Shown here piece after piece: positions 9,201 through 19,622 of a stretch of 64,000 nucleotides of DNA (position 1 is its first letter; each line of letters opens with the position of its first letter). The DNA comes from Haemophilus parainfluenzae (GTDB lineage Bacteria > Pseudomonadota > Gammaproteobacteria > Enterobacterales > Pasteurellaceae). The notes beneath the pieces were generated by a model. That model was not told the DNA's origin and made no database searches. It worked only from the letters and a program-made list of their open reading frames with translations. Location of the stretch: contig NZ_QEPO01000001.1 of the NCBI RefSeq assembly GCF_003252725.1, positions 434,001 through 498,000 of the forward strand, read 5' to 3'. A program made the position numbers and the translations under genes.

Positions 9201-9785
9201 TTAAATTTTAAAACTGTTTAAGCGATTGGTGGCTTTCACCATGCCTTCTTTGAAAAGCAATTCAATGCAATCGGTGGCTTCGTCTAACGCTTTATCGAGT
9301 GCTTCTCTTTCTGCAGGCGCGGGTTTGTTAAGCACAAAACCTGAAACTAAATCACGGTGTCCAGGATGGCCAATGCCAATGCGTAAACGATAGAAATTGT
9401 TGCTGTTACCAAGCTGTGCCACGATATCTTTTAAACCATTATGTCCGCCATGTCCGCCACCTTGTTTTAATTTTACGGTGCCAGGTGGTAAGTCTAATTC
9501 ATCGTGTAGCACTAAAATCTCTTCTGGTTTGATGCGATAAAAATTAGCAAGTGCGCCTACGGCTTTTCCACTTAAATTCATAAACGTCGTTGGCACTAAA
9601 AAACGCACTTCTTTGCCGTTAATCAGTGTTTTTCCCACGTGACCGAAGAATTTATTTTCTGCATTAAGCGAAACATTAAAGCGACGAGCTAAACGCTCAA
9701 TCAGCCATTCACCTGCATTGTGGCGGGTTTCCGCATATTTATCGCCAGGGTTTCCCAGCCCCACGATGAGTTTAATTTCAGACAT
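9201..9785 (-). CDS. pth: Peptidyl-tRNA hydrolase
   Basis: Releases peptides from prematurely dissociated peptidyl-tRNA. 194 residues with [17 protein letters not shown] at the N-terminus, where His22 corresponds to the catalytic histidine, then [19 protein letters not shown] and [13 protein letters not shown], all core Pth motifs. It is the first gene of the pth-ychF pair. Confidence 0.96.
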   Translation of the reverse strand: MSEIKLIVGLGNPGDKYAETRHNAGEWLIERLARRFNVSLNAENKFFGHVGKTLINGKEVRFLVPTTFMNLSGKAVGALANFYRIKPEEILVLHDELDLPPGTVKLKQGGGHGGHNGLKDIVAQLGNSNNFYRLRIGIGHPGHRDLVSGFVLNKPAPAEREALDKALDEATDCIELLFKEGMVKATNRLNSFKI

Positions 9786-9845
9786 AGTTTTCTGCTTGAA
9801 TAAAAATAGTGGCGTATTGTAGCGAAAAAGGGCTAATTTCTCAAT

Positions 9846-10262
9846 CTATAAGGCTAAGACTAAAACACCTGAGAGAATTAATAGACTTCCTATGACTAAT
9901 TTCATACTTAAGGGTTCGCCTAACAATACCACACCTAAAATAATGGCAATCACGACACTGAGTTTATCAATGGGCGCAACCCAAGAGGCGGGCGCCATTT
10001 GTAACGCACGATAATAACAAAGCCAAGATAGGCCCGTAGCAACACCAGAAAGAATTAAAAAGGTGAGAGGTTTTGCAGCAATATGTTGTGGTAGTTGCCA
10101 TTCATTGCGGGCGCTAATGATACCCGCTGTAACGAGTAAAACCACAATTGTGCGGATAAAGGTCGCGAGATTGCTGTTAATGCCTTCAACCCCTAATTTG
10201 CCTAAAATAGCGGTAAGTCCAGCAAAAAAGGCTGAACCAATGGCAAAAAATACCCAATTCAT
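9846..10262 (-). CDS. EamA-family membrane transporter, single-domain
   Basis: A 138-residue hydrophobic protein with about five predicted membrane segments and one EamA (drug/metabolite transporter) domain: AFFAGLTAILGKLGVEGINSN at the start and the typical end LSVVIAIILGVVLLGEPLSMK. Most EamA proteins have two such domains; single-domain members of this length exist as stand-alone genes (they may act as dimers), so I do not read it as truncated. Its substrate is unknown. It lies upstream of pth on the same strand, about 60 bases away. Confidence 0.8.
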   Translation of the reverse strand: MNWVFFAIGSAFFAGLTAILGKLGVEGINSNLATFIRTIVVLLVTAGIISARNEWQLPQHIAAKPLTFLILSGVATGLSWLCYYRALQMAPASWVAPIDKLSVVIAIILGVVLLGEPLSMKLVIGSLLILSGVLVLAL

Positions 10263-10343
10263 GATGAACTCCTGATTTTATCGTTAATATTGACCGCACT
10301 TTTCCGCTATAATAACGGAAAACTCATCAAGACAGAATAAGAC

Positions 10344-10670
10344 ATGAACCAAATCAATATTGAAATCGCCTATGCCTTGCCGGATCGTTATTATTTGAAG
10401 TCCTTCAAAGTGGATGAAGGCACGATGATCCAAACGGCTATTTTGCAATCGGGCATTTTACAACAGTTTACCGAGATTGATTTGCGCGAGAATAAAGTAG
10501 GAATTTATTCCCGTCCAGCAAAACTAAACGATCAGTTAAAAGATGGTGATCGTATTGAAATTTACCGTCCATTGTTAGCGGATCCGAAAGAAATTCGTCG
10601 TAAACGTGCAGCAGAGCAAGCCAAAGCCGCACAAGAAAAAGCTCAACAAGAAAAACAGGAAAAGGAGTAA
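10344..10670 (+). CDS. RnfH-family ubiquitin-like protein
   Basis: A 108-residue protein of the RnfH (UPF0125/YfjF) family with a beta-grasp fold: INIEIAYALPDRYYLKSFKVDEGTMIQTAI, then VGIYSRPAKLNDQLKDGDRIEIYRPL and LADPKEIRRKRA. The tail (AAEQAKAAQEKAQQEKQEKE) is a charged low-complexity helix. Molecular function is not settled; in some bacteria the gene sits in rnf electron-transport clusters, and in enterobacteria beside ratA. Here it precedes roxA by four bases, so the two are probably co-transcribed. Confidence 0.88.
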   Translation: MNQINIEIAYALPDRYYLKSFKVDEGTMIQTAILQSGILQQFTEIDLRENKVGIYSRPAKLNDQLKDGDRIEIYRPLLADPKEIRRKRAAEQAKAAQEKAQQEKQEKE

Positions 10671-10674
10671 AAAA

Positions 10675-11886
10675 ATGACCGCACTTTCCAACCAATATTG
10701 TCTGCCTGATGGCATTACCCCTGAAATATTCCTGCGTGATTATTGGCAGAAAAAACCATTGATTATTCGTAATGGCTTGCCTGAAATTGTTGGTCAATTT
10801 GAGCCTGACGATATCATCGAATTAGCACAAGGCGAAGATGTGACGGCGCGTTTAGTAAAAACCTTTTCAGATGATAATTGGAAAGTATTTTTTAGTCCGT
10901 TATCCGAAGAAGATTTTGCAGATGTACCGGAGAAATGGTCGGTGCTCGTCCAAAATTTAGAACAATGGAGCACTGAACTCGGTCAGCTTTGGAATAAGTT
11001 TGGCTTTATCCCACAGTGGCAACGCGATGATATTATGGTGTCTTATGCACCTAAAGGCGGTTCCGTTGGTAAGCATTATGACGAATATGATGTGTTCTTG
11101 GTGCAAGGTTATGGTCATCGCCGTTGGCAGTTAGGTAAATGGTGTGATTCTTCCACAGAATTTAAACCGAATCAGCCGATTCGTATTTTTGATGACATGG
11201 GCGAATTGGTCATTGATGAAGTCATGAATCCAGGCGATATTCTTTATATTCCGGCTCGCATGTCGCATTATGGTGTGGCTGAAGATGATTGTTTGACCTT
11301 TTCTTTTGGTTTGCGTTATCCGAATTTAGCAGACATTTTTGATAACGTGAATAAAGCGTTTTGTCATCAAGATCCTGAATTGAATTTAAGCGAATTCCAA
11401 TTACCGTTACGTTTAACGCAAGCGGAGCAACGTACGGGTAAATTGGCAGATGAAAATATTCAGGCAATGAAGAAACAATTCTTAGCAAAATTGGCAGAGT
11501 CTGAAGCCTTTGATGCCTTGTTCAAACAAGCAGTAGCCAGTACAGTGAGCTCACGTCGCTATGAAATGTTGGTGTCCGATGAAATGTCCGATCCTGACGA
11601 AGTGCGGTCAATTTTAGAAGAGGAACAAGGTGTATTAATGCAGGACAATAACTGCAAATTGCTTTACACCGAAAATCCGCTCCGCATTTATGCTAATGGC
11701 GAATGGTTAGATGAAGTGAATGTCATTGAAGCGGAAGTGCTGAAACGTCTTTCTAATGGTGAAGCGCTAGATTGGACATTCTTAAATAATTTAGTGAATG
11801 ATACAGAAGATCCTGAAAGTACAATGGAATTATTGCTCGATTCGATTTGTAACTGGCTAGATGACGGTTGGGTGTTGATAGAATAA
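10675..11886 (+). CDS. roxA: RoxA (YcfD), ribosomal protein L16 arginine hydroxylase
   Basis: 2-oxoglutarate/Fe(II) oxygenase of the JmjC/cupin class that hydroxylates an arginine of ribosomal protein uL16. Start at 10675 ([13 protein letters not shown]), 403 residues. The iron-binding facial triad is visible as His134 and Asp136 in [20 protein letters not shown] and His198 in [13 protein letters not shown]; a winged-helix-like C-terminal domain follows. The first five codons are an uptake signal (ATGACCGCACTTTCC). The stop overlaps the xseA start by one base. Confidence 0.93.
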   Translation: MTALSNQYCLPDGITPEIFLRDYWQKKPLIIRNGLPEIVGQFEPDDIIELAQGEDVTARLVKTFSDDNWKVFFSPLSEEDFADVPEKWSVLVQNLEQWSTELGQLWNKFGFIPQWQRDDIMVSYAPKGGSVGKHYDEYDVFLVQGYGHRRWQLGKWCDSSTEFKPNQPIRIFDDMGELVIDEVMNPGDILYIPARMSHYGVAEDDCLTFSFGLRYPNLADIFDNVNKAFCHQDPELNLSEFQLPLRLTQAEQRTGKLADENIQAMKKQFLAKLAESEAFDALFKQAVASTVSSRRYEMLVSDEMSDPDEVRSILEEEQGVLMQDNNCKLLYTENPLRIYANGEWLDEVNVIEAEVLKRLSNGEALDWTFLNNLVNDTEDPESTMELLLDSICNWLDDGWVLIE

Positions 11887-13205
11887 TGTCTGAAAACATT
11901 TACTCCGTTTCCCAACTGAACAGCGCTGCCCGCCAAATGCTGGAAGGGAATTTTTCACAGATTTGGCTTACGGGGGAGATTTCCAATTTCACCCAACCTG
12001 TGTCGGGGCATTGGTATTTAACGCTGAAAGATGAAAATGCCCAAGTTCGCGGTGCGATGTTCCGCATGAAAAATTTGCGCGTGGGATTTCGTCCGCAAAA
12101 TGGTATGCAGGTCTTGGTGCGGGCAAATGTCAGTTTATATGAACCTCGCGGTGATTATCAGCTGATTATTGAATCTATGCACCCTGCTGGCGAAGGATTA
12201 TTGCAACAGCAATTTGAAGCGCTCAAAATGAAATTGGCGGCTGAAGGGTTGTTTGCACAAAACTTGAAGAAAAGCTTACCGGACTTTGCTAAAGCAGTGG
12301 GTATTGTTACCTCTTCGACTGGTGCCGCATTGCAAGATATTCTGCATATTTTGGCTCGCCGCGATCCCAGTTTAAAGGTTGTGATTTACCCAACGGCCGT
12401 GCAAGGCAAAGAAGCAACGGCTGAAATCGTCCAAATGATTGAACTCGCCAATGCTCGTCAAGAAGTGGATGTATTGATCGTCGGTCGAGGTGGAGGTTCC
12501 TTAGAAGATCTTTGGTGTTTTAATGAAGAAGAAGTGGCACGTGCAATTTTCCGTTCTAATTTACCGATTATTAGTGCAGTAGGCCACGAAACGGATGTCA
12601 CCATTGCCGATTTTGTGGCTGATTTACGTGCGCCGACACCGTCAGCTGCGGCGGAGTTAGTGAGTCGCAATCAGCACGAGTTACTTCAACAGTTAGCCTA
12701 TAAACAACAGCGTTTAGAGATGGCGTTAGATCGCATTTTTAGTCATCAACAACAACGTTTACAACAGTTACGTTTACGCCTGCAAAACCAACATCCGCAA
12801 AATCAATTATTGATGCAAAAAGCCAGAACGGAACAATTACATCATCGTTTAGTCTTGGCGATGCAGCGCCAAATAGATAAAACGCAGCAAAAATTGACCG
12901 CACTTTCAGTGCGCTTAAAACAAAATCCGTTGCCTTATCGATTGCAAAAACAATCACAGTATTTAGCTCAGTTACAAGTGCGGTTAAATTTAGGGGCGAA
13001 TCGTCAAGTCACGGAACGCCAAAATAAATTGGCGACATTGTGTGGCAAGTTGGATGGATTAAGCCCATTGAAAGTGTTAGCACGAGGATATTCCATTGCA
13101 GAGGATGCCAAAGAACATGCCATTGTGAGTGTGAAACAAGTCAAAACAGGCGATACGATTAAAACGAAGGTGGCTGACGGGGAAATAACCAGCCGCGTTT
13201 GTTAA
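11886..13205 (+). CDS. xseA: Exonuclease VII large subunit
   Basis: Single-strand-specific exonuclease subunit active with XseB. Translation starts at the ATG at 11886 ([17 protein letters not shown]), overlapping the roxA stop as TAATG; 439 residues. An N-terminal OB fold ([20 protein letters not shown]) is followed by the catalytic domain with [32 protein letters not shown] and [17 protein letters not shown], and then by a long glutamine-rich coiled coil (about residues 260-370). xseB is not in the window. Confidence 0.95.
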   Translation: MSENIYSVSQLNSAARQMLEGNFSQIWLTGEISNFTQPVSGHWYLTLKDENAQVRGAMFRMKNLRVGFRPQNGMQVLVRANVSLYEPRGDYQLIIESMHPAGEGLLQQQFEALKMKLAAEGLFAQNLKKSLPDFAKAVGIVTSSTGAALQDILHILARRDPSLKVVIYPTAVQGKEATAEIVQMIELANARQEVDVLIVGRGGGSLEDLWCFNEEEVARAIFRSNLPIISAVGHETDVTIADFVADLRAPTPSAAAELVSRNQHELLQQLAYKQQRLEMALDRIFSHQQQRLQQLRLRLQNQHPQNQLLMQKARTEQLHHRLVLAMQRQIDKTQQKLTALSVRLKQNPLPYRLQKQSQYLAQLQVRLNLGANRQVTERQNKLATLCGKLDGLSPLKVLARGYSIAEDAKEHAIVSVKQVKTGDTIKTKVADGEITSRVC

Positions 13206-13225
13206 TTCAAATAGATTCTTAATGT

Positions 13226-13268
13226 AAACCTATGATGAATAAGAAATCATCATAGGTTTTCTTTTTTT
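13226..13268 (+). terminator. Terminator after xseA
   Basis: 12-bp stem AAACCTATGATG (13226-13237) / CATCATAGGTTT (13248-13259) followed by TTCTTTTTTT. Confidence 0.85.
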
Positions 13269-13365
13269 GTGACCAGCTTCAAAGTTTCAACAAAAAAACA
13301 GAGGGTTCAGTTTTTTTTATTTTTTTATGGGAGTATTATGCGACCTCGATACTAGGAGAGTAATG

Positions 13366-13989
13366 ATGTCAGAAATTCAACAGTTTAGTCAGCATGATAT
13401 AGAAGTTCTTAATGAAGAAACTGTTTATAAAGGTTTTTTTACACTTAAGAAAGTACAGTTTAAACATAAGCTTTTTGCCGGTGGTGAAAGTGGTGTCGTG
13501 ACACGGGAGTTGTTGGTCAAAGGTGCCGCTTCTGCAGTAATTGCTTACGATCCGGAAGAAGATGCAGTGGTTTTAGTTGAGCAAGTACGTATTGGTGCAT
13601 ATCAACCTGAATCAGCTCGTTCCCCTTGGTTATTAGAATTGATCGCCGGCATGATAGAAGAGGGGGAACAACCTGAAGAAGTCGCTTTGCGTGAAAGTGA
13701 AGAGGAAGCAGGTGTATCTGTTCAAGATCTCACACATTGTTTAAGCGTGTGGGATAGCCCGGGCGGTGTCGTCGACCGTATTCATTTGTTTGTTGGTCGA
13801 GTAGATAGCTCGCAAGCCAAGGGACTTCATGGTTTAGCAGAAGAGAATGAAGACATTCGTGTTCATGTGGTGAAACGTGAGCAAGCCTATCAATGGATGT
13901 GTGAAGGCAAAATTGATAATGGCATTGCAGTAATGGGCTTGCAATGGCTTCAATTAAATTACGCCCAATTGCAGCAACGTTGGCAATAG
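13366..13989 (+). CDS. nudF: ADP-ribose pyrophosphatase (Nudix)
   Basis: Hydrolyses ADP-ribose to AMP and ribose 5-phosphate. 207 residues from MSEIQQFSQHD; a second ATG directly before it (13363) is possible, with AGGAG at 13354 serving either. The Nudix box is intact: GMIEEGEQPEEVALRESEEE fits Gx5Ex7REUxEE and continues AGV. It lies eight bases upstream of cpdA, the same order as nudF-cpdA in enterobacteria, suggesting one operon of nucleotide-signal clean-up enzymes. Confidence 0.93.
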   Translation: MSEIQQFSQHDIEVLNEETVYKGFFTLKKVQFKHKLFAGGESGVVTRELLVKGAASAVIAYDPEEDAVVLVEQVRIGAYQPESARSPWLLELIAGMIEEGEQPEEVALRESEEEAGVSVQDLTHCLSVWDSPGGVVDRIHLFVGRVDSSQAKGLHGLAEENEDIRVHVVKREQAYQWMCEGKIDNGIAVMGLQWLQLNYAQLQQRWQ

Positions 13990-13996
13990 GAGTCCC

Positions 13997-14821
13997 ATGA
14001 ACAATAGATTTGAATACGAATCCGCGATTGAGATCGTCAAATTATTACAAATCACCGATCCTCATTTGTTTAAGGATACAAGCAAAGACTTATTAGGTAT
14101 TAACACGCACGAAAGCTTTTCTCAGGTGTTAAAAGAAATTCAGGCAGAATCTTTTGATTATGATGTCGTGCTTGCGACGGGTGATTTGGTACAAGATAGT
14201 AGCGATGAAGGTTATCTACGATTTGTTGAAATGGTTAAACCATTAAATAAGTCAGTATTTTGGCTTCCGGGTAACCATGATTTTCAACCCAAAATGGTTG
14301 AGCATTTAAGCCAACCGCCTATTAATGCGTCAAAACATTTACTTCTTGGAAAACATTGGCAAGTGATTTTGTTAGATAGCCAAGTATCTGGTGTGCCTCA
14401 TGGTGAATTAAGCGCTTATCAGTTAGATTGGTTAAAAACAAAATTAGCTGAAAATCCAGCGCGTCATAGCTTAGTCGTATTACATCATCATCTATTACCA
14501 ACGAATTCAGCATGGCTTGATCAGCATAACTTACGTAATGCTCATGAATTCTCAGAGGTTCTGGCTCAATTCAACAATGTAAAAGGGATTTTATACGGTC
14601 ATATTCATCAAGAGGTTGATGGCTATTGGCAAGGTTATCAAACCATGGCAACACCAGCGACTTGCATTCAATTTAAGCCGGACAGCAACCATTTTGCTTT
14701 AGATACCTTACAACCAGGTTGGCGTGAAATTGAGCTACATCTAGATGGGCGAATTGAAACGAGAGTGAAACGAATCAAACAAAAAACATTCCTACCGAAT
14801 ATGGAGGAAGAAGGATACTAA
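13997..14821 (+). CDS. cpdA: CpdA (Icc), 3',5'-cyclic AMP phosphodiesterase
   Basis: Metallophosphoesterase that hydrolyses cAMP to AMP. 274 residues with all metal-binding blocks: QITDPHLF (DxH) near residue 20, ATGDLVQD, LPGNHDFQP, VLHHHLLP and ILYGHIHQEVDG. In Haemophilus cAMP with CRP controls sugar use and the competence regulon, to which comEC in this window belongs, so this gene sets cAMP levels that matter for DNA uptake. A strong terminator follows. Confidence 0.95.
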   Translation: MNNRFEYESAIEIVKLLQITDPHLFKDTSKDLLGINTHESFSQVLKEIQAESFDYDVVLATGDLVQDSSDEGYLRFVEMVKPLNKSVFWLPGNHDFQPKMVEHLSQPPINASKHLLLGKHWQVILLDSQVSGVPHGELSAYQLDWLKTKLAENPARHSLVVLHHHLLPTNSAWLDQHNLRNAHEFSEVLAQFNNVKGILYGHIHQEVDGYWQGYQTMATPATCIQFKPDSNHFALDTLQPGWREIELHLDGRIETRVKRIKQKTFLPNMEEEGY

Positions 14822-14823
14822 AT

Positions 14824-14865
14824 AAAGTGCGGTTAAAATTCAGGTGATTTTAACCGCACTTTTTC
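14824..14865 (+). terminator. Terminator after cpdA built from two uptake signals
   Basis: AAAGTGCGGTTAAAAT and ATTTTAACCGCACTTT form a perfect long stem followed by TTTCT. Both arms are complete AAGTGCGGT uptake signals in opposite orientation. Confidence 0.85.
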
Positions 14866-14972
14866 TATACCGAAAGGGGTAAAAGTCCATTTTACACTAG
14901 CCAGCATTCCCACAAATCTGTACAATAGCCGACCGATTTTATCTTTTTACTAATCTTTATTTTTTAAGCAAT

Positions 14973-16397
14973 ATGACGCAAAAATTACATATTAAAACAT
15001 GGGGCTGTCAGATGAATGAATACGATTCATCAAAAATGGCCGATCTTCTCTTAAATACACATGGTTTGGAATTAACTGATATTCCAGAAGAAGCAGATGT
15101 GTTACTTCTAAATACCTGTTCTATCCGTGAAAAAGCACAAGAAAAAGTGTTCCATCAGTTAGGTCGTTGGAAAGAATTAAAAAAACAAAATCCAAATCTA
15201 GTGATTGGTGTGGGCGGTTGTGTAGCATCACAAGAAGGTGAGCATATTCGTCATCGAGCACCTTATGTGGATATCGTATTTGGTCCGCAAACTTTACATC
15301 GCTTACCAGAAATGATTAACCAAATTCGTGGCGGTAAAAGTTCGGTGGTGGATGTGAGTTTCCCAGAAATTGAGAAATTTGACCGCTTACCGGAACCTCG
15401 CGCAGAAGGCCCAACCGCGTTTGTGTCTATTATGGAAGGCTGTAATAAATATTGTACTTACTGCGTGGTGCCTTATACCCGTGGTGAAGAAGTGAGCCGT
15501 CCTGTTGATGATGTATTATTTGAAATTGCGCAGTTGGCCGATCAAGGTGTTCGTGAAATCAATTTATTAGGCCAAAACGTAAATGCGTATCGTGGCCCGA
15601 CATTTGATGGCGGTATCTGTACATTTGCGGAATTATTGCGTTTAGTAGCGTCTATTGACGGTATCGACCGTTTACGTTTTACCACGAGTCACCCAATCGA
15701 ATTTACTGACGATATTATTGACGTGTATCGCGATACACCAGAATTAGTGGACTTCGTTCACTTGCCGGTGCAAGCTGGTTCTGACCGTATTTTAACCATG
15801 ATGAAACGTGGGCATACCGCGTTAGAATATAAATCGATTATTCGTAAATTACGTGCCGTGCGTCCAAATATTCAAATCAGCTCAGATTTCATTGTAGGCT
15901 TCCCAGGTGAAACCAATGAAGAGTTTGAACAAACAATGAACCTAATCGCACAAGTGAATTTTGATATGAGCTTTAGTTTTATCTATTCCGCGCGTCCAGG
16001 TACACCTGCAGCAGACATGCCAGATGATGTAACCGAAGAAGAGAAGAAACAACGTCTTTATCTTTTACAAGAGCGTATCAACCAACAAGCGGCGCAATAT
16101 AGCCGTCGTATGCTTGGCACAGAGCAACGTGTATTGGTAGAAGGGCCGTCTAAGAAAGATATTATGGAATTAACGGGACGTACGGAAAACAACCGTATTG
16201 TGAATTTCCAAGGCTCACCAGATATGATCGGTAAGTTTGTCGATATCAAGATTACTGATGTTTATACTAACTCTCTACGTGGTGAAGTGGTGCGTACTGA
16301 AGACCAAATGGGATTACGTATTGCACAATCTCCACAAGAAGTGATGAACCGTACTCGTAAAGAAGATGAATTAGGCGTAGGACGTTATCACGGCTAA
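14973..16397 (+). CDS. miaB: MiaB, tRNA methylthiotransferase
   Basis: Radical-SAM enzyme that converts i6A37 of tRNA to ms2i6A37. 474 residues. N-terminal UPF0004 domain with the three cluster cysteines Cys12, Cys49 and Cys83 ([30 protein letters not shown]); radical-SAM cysteines Cys157, Cys161 and Cys164 in [18 protein letters not shown]-terminal TRAM domain (about 380-445). Transcribed alone. Confidence 0.97.
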   Translation: MTQKLHIKTWGCQMNEYDSSKMADLLLNTHGLELTDIPEEADVLLLNTCSIREKAQEKVFHQLGRWKELKKQNPNLVIGVGGCVASQEGEHIRHRAPYVDIVFGPQTLHRLPEMINQIRGGKSSVVDVSFPEIEKFDRLPEPRAEGPTAFVSIMEGCNKYCTYCVVPYTRGEEVSRPVDDVLFEIAQLADQGVREINLLGQNVNAYRGPTFDGGICTFAELLRLVASIDGIDRLRFTTSHPIEFTDDIIDVYRDTPELVDFVHLPVQAGSDRILTMMKRGHTALEYKSIIRKLRAVRPNIQISSDFIVGFPGETNEEFEQTMNLIAQVNFDMSFSFIYSARPGTPAADMPDDVTEEEKKQRLYLLQERINQQAAQYSRRMLGTEQRVLVEGPSKKDIMELTGRTENNRIVNFQGSPDMIGKFVDIKITDVYTNSLRGEVVRTEDQMGLRIAQSPQEVMNRTRKEDELGVGRYHG

Positions 16398-16499
16398 TCA
16401 TTTAAGAATATAGATAAGTAACCGTACGAAAGTGCGGTTATTTTTTTATGTGTTTTTTAGAAAAGAGAGTAGGAAAGTCTTTATCCTAAATTTTAGGCA

Positions 16500-16522
16500 T
16501 AAAAAAACACCCATTAAGGTGC
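16500..16522 (-). terminator. Probable terminator of the Lys-Leu-Gly tRNA transcript
   Basis: Minus strand: short stem CACC/GGTG followed by seven T. The stem is only four pairs, so the call is tentative, but position and T run fit. Confidence 0.45.
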
Positions 16523-16532
16523 TGATTTAAAG

Positions 16533-16608
16533 TGGTGGGTCGTGAAGGATTCGAACCTTCGACCAACGGATTAAAAGTCCGCTGCTCTACCGACTGAGCT
16601 AACGACCC
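16533..16608 (-). tRNA. tRNA-Lys (UUU)
   Basis: 76-nt minus-strand cloverleaf starting GGGTCGT and ending ACGACCC-A-CCA (CCA encoded). The anticodon loop ACTTTTAAT gives UUU. Last gene of a three-tRNA transcript. Confidence 0.97.
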
Positions 16609-16626
16609 ACTGGTATGATTTTGAAA

Positions 16627-16713
16627 TGGTGCCCGAAGCCAGACTTGAACTGGCACGCCTCGAAAGGCGAGGGATTTTAAATCCCTTGTGTCTACCGATT
16701 CCACCACTCGGGC
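16627..16713 (-). tRNA. tRNA-Leu (UAA)
   Basis: 87-nt minus-strand tRNA with the long variable arm of a class II tRNA (CCTCGCCTTTCGAGGCG). The loop between GGGA and TCCC, TTTAAAA, gives anticodon UAA. CCA encoded. Confidence 0.96.
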
Positions 16714-16717
16714 AAAT

Positions 16718-16793
<76 letters not shown>

Positions 16794-16822
16794 GTTTGCT
16801 TGTTGCCAAACAACGGGGCGTA

Positions 16823-16850
16823 TTTTACGGATTTATCTCATTGTGTCAAA
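16823..16850 (-). promoter_or_regulatory. Promoter of the Gly-Leu-Lys tRNA cluster
   Basis: Minus-strand -35 TTGACA (16850-16845), 16-base spacer, -10 TAAAAT (16828-16823), about 30 bases before the first tRNA. A GC-rich segment after the -10 (ACGCCCCG) resembles the discriminator of stringently controlled stable-RNA promoters. Confidence 0.75.
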
Positions 16851-16895
16851 TAAAATTCGTAAAAAAAGTTTTTGATTGGTTAAAAATAATTCAAA

Positions 16896-16930
16896 AACAA
16901 AAGGTGCGATTAAAATAACCGCACCTTTTA
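16896..16930 (-). terminator. Terminator after pgsA
   Basis: Stem AAAAGGTGCGGTTA / TAATCGCACCTTTT on the minus strand (one G-T pair), followed by GTTTTT. It looks like an altered uptake-signal pair (AGGTGCGGT). Confidence 0.75.
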
Positions 16931-16948
16931 TTTAAAATTTAGTCAATT

Positions 16949-17506
16949 TTATAATTCAATGTTATCTAACAAGCTACCTTTTGCTGCTTTCAAGTATTGG
17001 AGCATTGACCAAACCGTTAAAATTGCAGCTAAGTAAAGTAGTATGATTGCCAATGTTTCCATATAAACGTTATATCGCCAGAGTAATCCACCTAAAGCTA
17101 GCATTTGAGAGGTAGTTTTTACTTTTCCCAGCCATGAAACGGCTACTTTATTACGTTCACCCAACTCAGCCATCCATTCACGTAAAGCAGAGATAATAAT
17201 TTCACGTGAAATCATAATAATCGCAGGGATGGTAATCCAGAAAGAATGTTGATATTCCACAATTAATACAAGCGCAGTAATAACCATTACTTTATCAGCT
17301 ACAGGATCAAGAAAAGCACCAAAACGGGTTGTTTGTTTTAATTTTCGAGCAAGATAGCCATCAAACCAGTCGGTGACGCCCGCGATAAAGAAAATAAGAG
17401 TGGTAATAAAAGGCGCAGAAGGGATAGGCAAATAAAACGCCAAGACGAAGAATGGGATTAAAATCACTCGGAGAATCGTCAGGAAAATGGGAATATTATA
17501 TTTCAT
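16949..17506 (-). CDS. pgsA: PgsA, phosphatidylglycerophosphate synthase
   Basis: Inner-membrane enzyme making phosphatidylglycerophosphate from CDP-diacylglycerol and glycerol 3-phosphate, the first committed step to phosphatidylglycerol and cardiolipin. 185 residues, four to five membrane segments. The CDP-alcohol phosphatidyltransferase motif is complete: [10 protein letters not shown], then [13 protein letters not shown]. An uptake signal (ACCGCACTT) lies just upstream of the start. Confidence 0.95.
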   Translation of the reverse strand: MKYNIPIFLTILRVILIPFFVLAFYLPIPSAPFITTLIFFIAGVTDWFDGYLARKLKQTTRFGAFLDPVADKVMVITALVLIVEYQHSFWITIPAIIMISREIIISALREWMAELGERNKVAVSWLGKVKTTSQMLALGGLLWRYNVYMETLAIILLYLAAILTVWSMLQYLKAAKGSLLDNIEL

Positions 17507-17559
17507 AAAAATAACCGCACTTTGGTTAAAGATACGTTCATTTTAAAGGATCTACAAAA

Positions 17560-17586
17560 ATAAAAAAAGCCACTTAATGTGGCTTT
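17560..17586 (-). terminator. Terminator after the peroxiredoxin gene
   Basis: Minus strand: AAGCCAC-ATTAA-GTGGCTT stem followed by a T run (A run at 17562-17568 on the plus strand). Confidence 0.85.
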
Positions 17587-17596
17587 TTCTTAAAAA

Positions 17597-18199
17597 TTAA
17601 AGTTTGTCAGCGTTTTGTTTCAAGTATTTAGCAACACCTTCTGGGCTGTCTTTCATACCTTCTTTACCTTTTTCCCATTGAGCTGGGCAAACTTCACCGT
17701 GTTCTTCGTGGAATTGTAACGCATCTACCATACGTAACATTTCATCGATGTTACGACCTAATGGTAAGTCGTTTACGATTTGGTGACGAACAACACCGTT
17801 TTTGTCGATTAAGAATGAAGCACGTAATGCAACGCCTTCTTCTGGATGTTCGATACCGTATGCTTTAGCGATTTCGTGTTTAACGTCAGCTGCTAATGCA
17901 TATTTAACTGCACCGATACCGCCGTTTTCAGTTGGGGTATTACGCCATGCATTGTGAGTGAATTCTGAGTCGATAGATACACCAACAACTTCAACACCAC
18001 GTTTTTTGAATTCTTCATAACGGTGGTCGAATGCGATTAATTCAGATGGGCAAACGAAAGTAAAGTCTAATGGGTAGAAGAATAATACCGCAGCTTTACC
18101 ATTAACGTGTTTTTTGAAATTGAAGTTGTTAACGATTTCACCATTGCCTAAAACTGCAGAAGAAGTAAAATCTGGAGCTTGACGAGTTACTAATACCAT
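17597..18199 (-). CDS. 2-Cys peroxiredoxin (AhpC/TSA family)
   Basis: Reduces hydrogen peroxide and alkyl hydroperoxides. I start at MVLVTRQAPDF (18199, 200 residues) because AGGAA then has a proper spacing; an ATG two codons earlier is too close to it. The peroxidatic cysteine is Cys50 in PLDFTFVCPSE and the resolving one is Cys171 in GEVCPAQW, the typical 2-Cys arrangement, followed by the C-terminal helix. The electron donor (AhpF or thioredoxin) is not encoded nearby; resemblance to the thioredoxin-dependent TSA branch makes thioredoxin likely. Single-gene transcript with its own terminator. Confidence 0.92.
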   Translation of the reverse strand: MVLVTRQAPDFTSSAVLGNGEIVNNFNFKKHVNGKAAVLFFYPLDFTFVCPSELIAFDHRYEEFKKRGVEVVGVSIDSEFTHNAWRNTPTENGGIGAVKYALAADVKHEIAKAYGIEHPEEGVALRASFLIDKNGVVRHQIVNDLPLGRNIDEMLRMVDALQFHEEHGEVCPAQWEKGKEGMKDSPEGVAKYLKQNADKL

Positions 18200-18340
18200 A
18201 GTCATAATTCCTATATAAATGTTAATAAAAATTTTGCTAACGCAAAAACTCGGTTAGTATTTTAAAAAAATTGACCGCACTTTAACAGCTGTTTTTATCT
18301 ATTGAATTAATTAATATTGTCTAAGTTACAGGTGAAATAT

Positions 18341-19531
18341 ATGTCAGAACATCATACCTTATCGACCACACTGGTTCATGCTGGGCGTAAAAAACGTTTT
18401 ACCCAAGGGGCGGTAAACCCGGTGGTCCAACGTGCCTCTTCTTTAGTGTTTGACACTATTGCAGATAAAAAACATTGCACAAAAAATCGTTACAAGGGAG
18501 AGCTTTTCTATGGACGCCGTGGCACGTTAACACACTTTGCGCTTCAAGATTTAATGTGTGAAATGGAAGGTGGAGCGGGTTGCTATCTTTATCCTTGTGG
18601 TGCCGCAGCGGTAACCAATGCTATTTTATCATTTGTAGAAACGGGCGATCACGTCTTAATGACAGGGGCTGCCTATGAGCCAACACAAGATTTTTGCAAT
18701 GTGATTTTGAAAAAAATGCATATTGATACGACCTATTATGATCCAATGATAGGTACTGATATTGCGAAACTTGTGCAGCCAAACACGAAAGTCTTATTTT
18801 TAGAGTCACCAAGTTCTTTAACAATGGAAGTACCCGATATTCCTGCGATTGTTAAAGCCGTTCGAGCCGTAAGTCCCGAAATCGTCATTATGATCGATAA
18901 TACATGGGCGGGGGGCATATTATTCAAAGCGTTAGAACACGGTATTGATATCTCTATTCAAGCTGGGACTAAATATTTAGTAGGGCATTCTGATATTATG
19001 ATCGGTACCGCAGTGGCTAATGCACGTACTTGGGATAAATTGCGTGAACATTCTTATTTAATGGGACAAATGGTTGACGCTGATTCCGCTTATACGACAG
19101 CACGCGGTATTCGTACCTTAGGAGTGCGATTAAAACAACATCATGAAAGTAGTTTAAAAGTCGCCAAATGGTTAAGTGAACAACCACAAGTGAAAGCAGT
19201 TTATCATCCAGCGTTACCAAGCTGTCCAGGTCATGAAAACTTTAAACGTGATTTTACGGGGGCTAGCGGTTTATTCTCTTTTGAATTACATAAGCGTTTA
19301 AATGACGAAGAGCTTTCAGCCTTTATGGATCACTTTGAACTGTTCACGATGGCTTATTCTTGGGGCGGGTTTGAATCGCTCATTTTATGTAATCAACCAG
19401 AAGAAATTGCGAAAATTCGCCCGGGTATTGAACGTAAATTAACAGGCTCATTAATTCGTCTGCATATTGGATTTGAAGATATGGATGAATTAATTGCCGA
19501 TCTTCAAGCTGGCTTTGATCGAATCAAATAA
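18341..19531 (+). CDS. metC: Cystathionine beta-lyase
   Basis: PLP enzyme converting cystathionine to homocysteine, ammonia and pyruvate in methionine synthesis. 396 residues from [21 protein letters not shown] lies six bases upstream of this ATG, better than the ATG eight codons earlier. The PLP lysine is Lys211 in [16 protein letters not shown], with [15 protein letters not shown] and [11 protein letters not shown] upstream. The C-terminal SWGGFESLI is typical of MetC rather than MetB. Confidence 0.93.
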   Translation: MSEHHTLSTTLVHAGRKKRFTQGAVNPVVQRASSLVFDTIADKKHCTKNRYKGELFYGRRGTLTHFALQDLMCEMEGGAGCYLYPCGAAAVTNAILSFVETGDHVLMTGAAYEPTQDFCNVILKKMHIDTTYYDPMIGTDIAKLVQPNTKVLFLESPSSLTMEVPDIPAIVKAVRAVSPEIVIMIDNTWAGGILFKALEHGIDISIQAGTKYLVGHSDIMIGTAVANARTWDKLREHSYLMGQMVDADSAYTTARGIRTLGVRLKQHHESSLKVAKWLSEQPQVKAVYHPALPSCPGHENFKRDFTGASGLFSFELHKRLNDEELSAFMDHFELFTMAYSWGGFESLILCNQPEEIAKIRPGIERKLTGSLIRLHIGFEDMDELIADLQAGFDRIK

Positions 19532-19536
19532 AAAAG

Positions 19537-19564
19537 AGGGCTGTTTATGTAAACAGCCCTTATT
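19537..19564 (+). terminator. Terminator after metC
   Basis: Perfect 10-bp stem AGGGCTGTTT / AAACAGCCCT with a four-base loop, followed by TTATTT. Confidence 0.75.
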
Positions 19565-19622
19565 TACTCAATCTTTGAGTTGATTTATCATAGTCAGCAT
19601 TTTTAGCAACTAGAGAAGAACA

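Noticed and set aside
9846..10262. EamA transporter as a truncated pseudogene
   Set aside because: Single-domain EamA proteins of about 140 residues with intact ends are a normal class; start, stop and the terminal motif are present.
10290..10318. Uptake signal (TTGACCGCACTTTT) acting as a -35 box for the RnfH gene
   Set aside because: The following TATAAT is only 12 bases away, too close for a sigma-70 promoter; TTGACC is simply part of the extended uptake signal.
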